Assembly (NCBI GenBank): GCA_007127655.1
Contig: SKYX01000297.1
Span: 1 to 9,694 of the forward strand
Reading direction: 5' to 3'
DNA length: 9,694 bases
From: Desulfonatronum sp.
Lineage (GTDB): Bacteria; Desulfobacterota; Desulfovibrionia; Desulfovibrionales; Desulfonatronaceae
In this document: piece after piece, positions 7,024 through 9,694 of the stretch
Layout: each line of letters opens with the position of its first letter
Numbering within the stretch: position 1 is the stretch's first letter
Made by a program: the position numbers and the translations under genes
Notes under the pieces: generated by a model
What the model was told of the DNA's origin: nothing
Seen by the model: only the letters and a program-made list of their open reading frames with translations
The model's database searches: none

Positions 7024-7733
7024 ACTCAAAAGTGAACGCGTCAATGCCCGCGGAACTTCGCCAAAAGGAACTTGCCCTGGCCGTTGAGGCCATCACCAGA
7101 GGGGAGTTGGTCGTCTACCCCACGGAAACCCTTTACGCCTTGGGCGCGGATATCCAGTCGCCGAACGCCGTCCTGCGGGTCTTCCGGGCCAAGGGACGCC
7201 CCCAAGGCAAACCCTTGCCCGTGCTCATCGGCGCACCGGACCAGTTGGCCATGGTCACGGACCATCGCGACGCCCTTCTTGATCGACTGATCCGCGATTT
7301 CTGGCCCGGCCCCTTGAGCATCCTCGTTCCGGCCCGGTCCGGGCTTTCACCGCTCTTGCAAGACCGGCAGGGCTTCGTCGCGGTGCGCTGGACCTCTCAC
7401 CCCACAGCCCAGGCCCTGTCCGTCCACAGTTCCACCCCACTGACGGCCACCAGCGCCAACACCAGCGGCCGCCCCGCGGCATCCCGCCCGGAGCATCTGG
7501 ACCCGAAACTGACGGCGGCTCTCTTCCTCGAAGCACCTTCCTCGCCAACGCCTTCATCAAGCGAAGACGAAACGAATCGCAACAAGGGCCATATCCTCCT
7601 GCAGCCACCCTATCCGGCCGGAGGAGCGCCTTCCACCGTGGTCCGCATTCTGCCCGACGCACGCTTGATGATCTTTCGCCTGGGAGCAATCGGGTTAGAG
7701 CAGCTTGAGCAGGCCGGCTGGAAGGTCGGTTGA
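7020..7733 (+). CDS. tsaC: L-threonylcarbamoyladenylate synthase (Sua5/YrdC/YciO family)
   Basis: This enzyme makes threonylcarbamoyl-AMP from threonine, bicarbonate and ATP, the first step of the t6A37 modification of ANN-decoding tRNAs. The 237-residue protein has the YrdC fold signatures: VYPTETLYALGAD (32-44), the KGRPQGKPL basic loop (58-66) that binds ATP, the WPGPLSIL segment (95-102), the SANTSG loop (145-150) and STVVRI (205-210). Between the last two, residues ~171-203 hold a Ser/Pro-rich, charged insertion where relatives usually have a compact acidic-glycine turn. No separate Sua5 C-terminal domain is present. The GTG start at 7020 overlaps the trmH stop as GTGA; ATG at 7044 is the alternative and would lose eight non-conserved residues. 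A YciO-type paralogue without t6A activity cannot be excluded from sequence alone. Confidence 0.88.
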   Translation: MNSKVNASMPAELRQKELALAVEAITRGELVVYPTETLYALGADIQSPNAVLRVFRAKGRPQGKPLPVLIGAPDQLAMVTDHRDALLDRLIRDFWPGPLSILVPARSGLSPLLQDRQGFVAVRWTSHPTAQALSVHSSTPLTATSANTSGRPAASRPEHLDPKLTAALFLEAPSSPTPSSSEDETNRNKGHILLQPPYPAGGAPSTVVRILPDARLMIFRLGAIGLEQLEQAGWKVG

Positions 7734-7766
7734 AAGGCCAGTTAAAAGGCCAGCGAAAAGATCAGT
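7719..7766 (+). repeat. Four tandem 12-bp units spanning the tsaC stop codon
   Basis: Units TGGAAGGTCGGT, TGAAAGGCCAGT, TAAAAGGCCAGC and GAAAAGATCAGT follow each other without gaps; neighbours match at 8 to 10 of 12 positions. The period is four codons and in frame with tsaC. The first unit encodes the last residues W-K-V-G, the second begins with the stop TGA, and the third begins with TAA. This looks like slippage or duplication at the gene's end. Confidence 0.65.
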
Positions 7767-8023
7767 TGAATTTTTTGAACCCGGATTTACCGAAAACCAA
7801 GACATTCCAACTCAGGGTACAATTTTTTGTACGTCATTGATCATGATACCTGGCCCGCGACATGCTCCATGGGGTTGAGACGACGAAATGGCATTCCGGG
7901 AAAAGTGAGGGTATGACAAGGTTTTCGACTCAACGTCCGTGCTCGCCTGACCGAAGAGAAGCGAATATCTGTGTTTGGCATCCTGCTTGCTACAACCAAA
8001 TAACCTTCCTCCTTTTGTAAAAG
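7734..8023. other. Noncoding stretch between tsaC and its downstream terminator
   Basis: No supportable gene is present in these 290 bases; the short frames on either strand have no recognisable product or ribosome site. It holds the end of the 12-bp tandem repeat, a perfect palindrome GTACAA-TTTT-TTGTAC at 7817-7832, and the small palindromes TGATCA and ATCATGAT around 7838-7847. The T-rich palindrome is AT-rich and too weak for a clear terminator. The stretch is either a long 3' untranslated region of the pdxJ-tsaC run or contains an unidentified small RNA ending at the terminator at 8071. Confidence 0.5.
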
Positions 8024-8071
8024 CCGGTTTTGTTTCTGGGCAGCCCACCCTGAAGCAAAACCGGTTTTTTT
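8024..8071 (+). terminator. Strong Rho-independent terminator after the pdxJ-tsaC run
   Basis: The arms CCGGTTTTGTTTC (8024-8036) and GAAGCAAAACCGG (8052-8064) pair over 13 bp with one G-T wobble, and seven T residues follow (8065-8071). The 15-base loop can itself form a small TGGG/CCCA hairpin. Orientation is clear from the T-run, which is on the plus strand only. Confidence 0.88.
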
Positions 8072-8148
8072 GCGCCCATTGCCGGGTATAAAAGAGGACC
8101 TTCGTAACTGCTCAAGAAGACTGGGCAACGTATGAAAGCTCCGTTACC

Positions 8149-8252
8149 ACTGGATTCCCGCCTGCGCGGGAACCACTGTTTATGGCAAGCTCTCCCAAGC
8201 TCGTCATGCCCGCGAAGCCTGCCCTCGTGCAGACGGGGGGGCATCCAGGGTC
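8149..8252. repeat. Pair of REP-like palindromes in opposite orientation
   Basis: The first unit carries a perfect 7-bp stem TTCCCGC-CTGC-GCGGGAA (8155-8172) preceded by CTGGA. The second, reversed unit starts CGTCATGCCCGCG (8202 onwards) and ends in GGGCATCCAGG (~8240-8249), with an inner CTGC/GCAG hairpin. These match the widespread proteobacterial repeat of the form CTGGATTCCCGCCTGCGCGGGAATGACG (two parts: a CTGGATTCCCGC end and a GCGGGAATGACG end) and its reverse complement. The outer CTGGAT ends are themselves complementary, so the 104-base pair can fold as one unit. T-rich sequence follows (8252-8270). It lies between two convergent genes, a usual site for REP elements. Confidence 0.72.
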
Positions 8253-8302
8253 ATTTTTGCCATTTTTTTTGATGATTTACGAACATTCACGGCCCGACCT
8301 GC

Positions 8303-9223
8303 TCATCGAGCCAAGAGGGCGGCCACTTCCCGGCGAACCATATTCTGGGGAATCTCCCGCATGCAAAGAGGATCGGCACATGATATCCGCCCGGTTCGCG
8401 TACACGGGCGACAGGCAAGCTCCTGACCAATGCCCCGCAGTCCCACAGGACCCCACTGCGCCTCCAAGGCTGGCCCGAATAAGACCACGCCCGGCACGCC
8501 CAGCATGCCCGCCAAATGCATCGGCCCACTGTCGTTGCCCACCACCAGACGTGCGCTCAAAAGCAGCTCCTGCAAGACCTCTAATGAATCCGGACAACTG
8601 ACAGGATAGCCGGAGACCTCCATCCCTCGATCCAACTCAGCCGGTCCAAGCACGAACCGAACGCTTCGGCCCTGCTCCTGGAGCCACGGGGCCAGTTCAA
8701 AAAATTGTACAAGGGGCCATTGCTTGGCTGGGTGTCCGGCTCCGGGAAAGAGCAAAATCTCGCGGCCCTCTTCCCTCCCCTGCCCACTCCCCCATTCCCC
8801 GAAAAGCCCTCGCCAGACAGCCGGCCAGTCAGGATTCCAGCTGATGCCAAGTTTGCGCAGCCCCTGGGCATACGCATCCCTGGGCGACGTGGTCGAGCCC
8901 CGTCCGGAACCGGAAATGCCGCGCAGTACATGTAGCCGAGAGTGCGCCTGAACCGGTGGATCCGTATCCAGCACGAACCAGAAAACCCGCGCGTCCGCAA
9001 ATTCCACCGGCCACGGCTCGCCAAGGAACAATGCGTCCATGCCCCGTCGCATCTCCAAAGAGCACGGCTTCACGCCCAAAGGCCGCAACCAGGATAATCG
9101 ACTGGAGGAACCAGCCCAAAACACGGCCTGATCCGCAAACCACTCGCGGACGGCCAGTATGGACGGCCAAGCCATCAGGAAATCCCCCAAGGCACCGCGA
9201 TGAACCAGGAGAATGGAACTCAC
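8303..9223 (-). CDS. Family 9 glycosyltransferase (ADP-heptose:LPS heptosyltransferase-like)
   Basis: GT9 enzymes add heptose or related sugars to the lipopolysaccharide core or another surface glycan at the cytoplasmic side of the inner membrane. The 306-residue protein has the GT-B landmarks of the family: ILLVHRGALGDFLMAWPSILAVR at the N-terminus (D14 in the catalytic-Asp position of heptosyltransferase I), ILLFPGAGHPAKQWP (156-170), and VVGNDSGPMHLAGMLGVPGVVLFGP (227-251) for the nucleotide-sugar. A C-terminal cysteine cluster (C271, C274, C282, C287) is common in the family. The frame is open upstream to a TTG at 9283, but GTG at 9223 places the first conserved strand right after the start and forms a GTGA overlap with the stop of a small upstream frame. 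The Shine-Dalgarno is poor, which fits coupling. WaaC, WaaF or WaaQ-type roles cannot be told apart here. Confidence 0.9.
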   Translation of the reverse strand: MSSILLVHRGALGDFLMAWPSILAVREWFADQAVFWAGSSSRLSWLRPLGVKPCSLEMRRGMDALFLGEPWPVEFADARVFWFVLDTDPPVQAHSRLHVLRGISGSGRGSTTSPRDAYAQGLRKLGISWNPDWPAVWRGLFGEWGSGQGREEGREILLFPGAGHPAKQWPLVQFFELAPWLQEQGRSVRFVLGPAELDRGMEVSGYPVSCPDSLEVLQELLLSARLVVGNDSGPMHLAGMLGVPGVVLFGPALEAQWGPVGLRGIGQELACRPCTRTGRISCADPLCMREIPQNMVRREVAALLAR

Positions 9224-9414
9224 AGCTTCTTCATTTTCTGAAACATGTTCAAAAGCCCTGGATCCGCGTGGTAAAAACCGCAAATGGTCTCGGAGAGGAA
9301 AATATACTGGTTGTGGCGCAGCAGGGCAAGCAATCTCTTGGAGTCGCCATACAGGGGCGCCGGGCGTCTACAACATCCCCCGAAAAAATGCCGCCAACCG
9401 GGCATCCTCGCCAC
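9220..9414 (-). CDS. Possible small ORF coupled to the GT9 gene
   Basis: This is a frame of 64 codons starting with GTG, which has GGGGAG five bases upstream. It overlaps the end of the upstream membrane-protein gene by 47 bases in another frame and stops at TGA overlapping the GT9 GTG start. The peptide ends GFYHADPGLLNMFQKMKKL, and the part beyond the overlap has mostly G or C at third codon positions (roughly 70% over some 29 codons), as in its neighbours. I recognise no family. An internal TTG at 9333 would give a shorter 37-residue product. The start site and even its reality are uncertain; the argument is the GTGA junction, because the GT9 gene has no good ribosome site of its own. Confidence 0.35.
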   Translation of the reverse strand: MARMPGWRHFFGGCCRRPAPLYGDSKRLLALLRHNQYIFLSETICGFYHADPGLLNMFQKMKKL

Positions 9415-9694
9415 CCTTGCTCCCCATCTCGGCCAGGGCGTCTTGGATACGCCGCCTCTTTCCAGCCTCGGCCTCCGACGTCTGGGCTACCTGCTTTTCC
9501 AGGGACGCGACTTTGGTGGTCACCTCTTGAAGCTGGATTTCCACCTTGTCCGCGACGGTCTTTTTTATCTTGACGACCTCTTCCTCCAGCGGCCGCAACA
9601 TGGTCCGCCGGTCCCAATAGGCGAAACCAACGGACATGACCACGATGGCGGCAAACGCCCCCACAATGGCTATCATCAGGTTCGTGATGGTGGC
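9368..9694 (-). CDS. Membrane-anchored coiled-coil protein, 5' end beyond the window
   Basis: The visible part has one N-terminal hydrophobic helix (IAIVGAFAAIVVMSVGFAYW) followed by DRRT. A charged, heptad-like stretch follows (EEEVVKIKKTVADKVEIQL and on to TTKVASLEKQVAQTSEAE) and predicts a coiled coil, then a short tail ending FFRGML. I recognise no family. The frame stays open to the window edge. The only internal ATG (9676) has no ribosome site and would cut into the hydrophobic run, so the true start probably lies outside. A small inner-membrane protein with a cytoplasmic coiled coil is the natural reading. It lies upstream of the GT9 gene on the same strand and probably shares its transcript. 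Confidence 0.72.
   Translation of the reverse strand, partial: ATITNLMIAIVGAFAAIVVMSVGFAYWDRRTMLRPLEEEVVKIKKTVADKVEIQLQEVTTKVASLEKQVAQTSEAEAGKRRRIQDALAEMGSKGGEDARLAAFFRGML

Noticed and set aside
8087..8092. TATAAA as a -10 box for a transcript reading right from about 8100
   Set aside because: No -35 element occurs at the right distance, and there is no gene on the plus strand downstream.
7841..8244. Small minus-strand frames between tsaC and the GT9 gene
   Set aside because: Their peptides are largely translations of the terminator and of the REP-like repeats (for example WFPRRRESS), a known source of spurious proteins.
9224..9283. A 20-codon N-terminal extension of the GT9 protein from TTG 9283
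   Set aside because: The added residues are unlike the family, and GTG 9223 puts the conserved first strand at the N-terminus.

Overview
The window looks like an ordinary stretch of a Gram-negative chromosome of moderately high GC. Sulfate-reducing Desulfovibrionales-like bacteria (Desulfobacterota) are my best guess. That rests on the style of the MoaE, heptosyltransferase-type GT9 and MshEN-type proteins and on the gene mix, not on any search. There is no rRNA, tRNA, CRISPR array, insertion sequence, integrase or phage gene.

Layout: (1) 20-1906 (+): a protein with four tandem 29-residue MshEN-type motifs, then a family 2 glycosyltransferase whose 3' end overlaps the next gene tail to tail. 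(2) 1863-2243 (-): a short MoaE, the molybdopterin synthase large subunit. (3) 2360-4978 (+): an 872-residue protein that I cannot assign to a family. It combines an unknown N-terminal region, a retroviral-type CCHC zinc knuckle, TPR-like repeats, a coiled coil and a C-terminal two-helix membrane anchor. It is the least explained gene here. (4) 5230-7733 (+): a housekeeping run pdxJ - acpS - trmH - tsaC, covering vitamin B6 synthesis, activation of acyl carrier protein, tRNA ribose methylation and tRNA threonylcarbamoylation. The last two genes are joined by a GTGA stop/start overlap. (5) 7734-8302: a 569-base noncoding stretch with a 12-bp tandem repeat at the tsaC end, a strong intrinsic terminator (8024-8071) and a pair of REP-like palindromes in opposite orientation (8149-8252). 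(6) 8303-9694 (-): a group read leftwards with a membrane/coiled-coil protein running off the window edge, a possible small overlapping ORF, and a heptosyltransferase-like GT9 whose GTG start overlaps the small ORF's stop.

Most genes are core metabolism, tRNA modification or envelope glycan synthesis. I found no convincing novel multi-gene system. The two points most worth following are the zinc-knuckle/TPR membrane protein and the doubled MshEN array, which may be a cyclic-di-GMP reader or a degenerate one, next to a glycosyltransferase.
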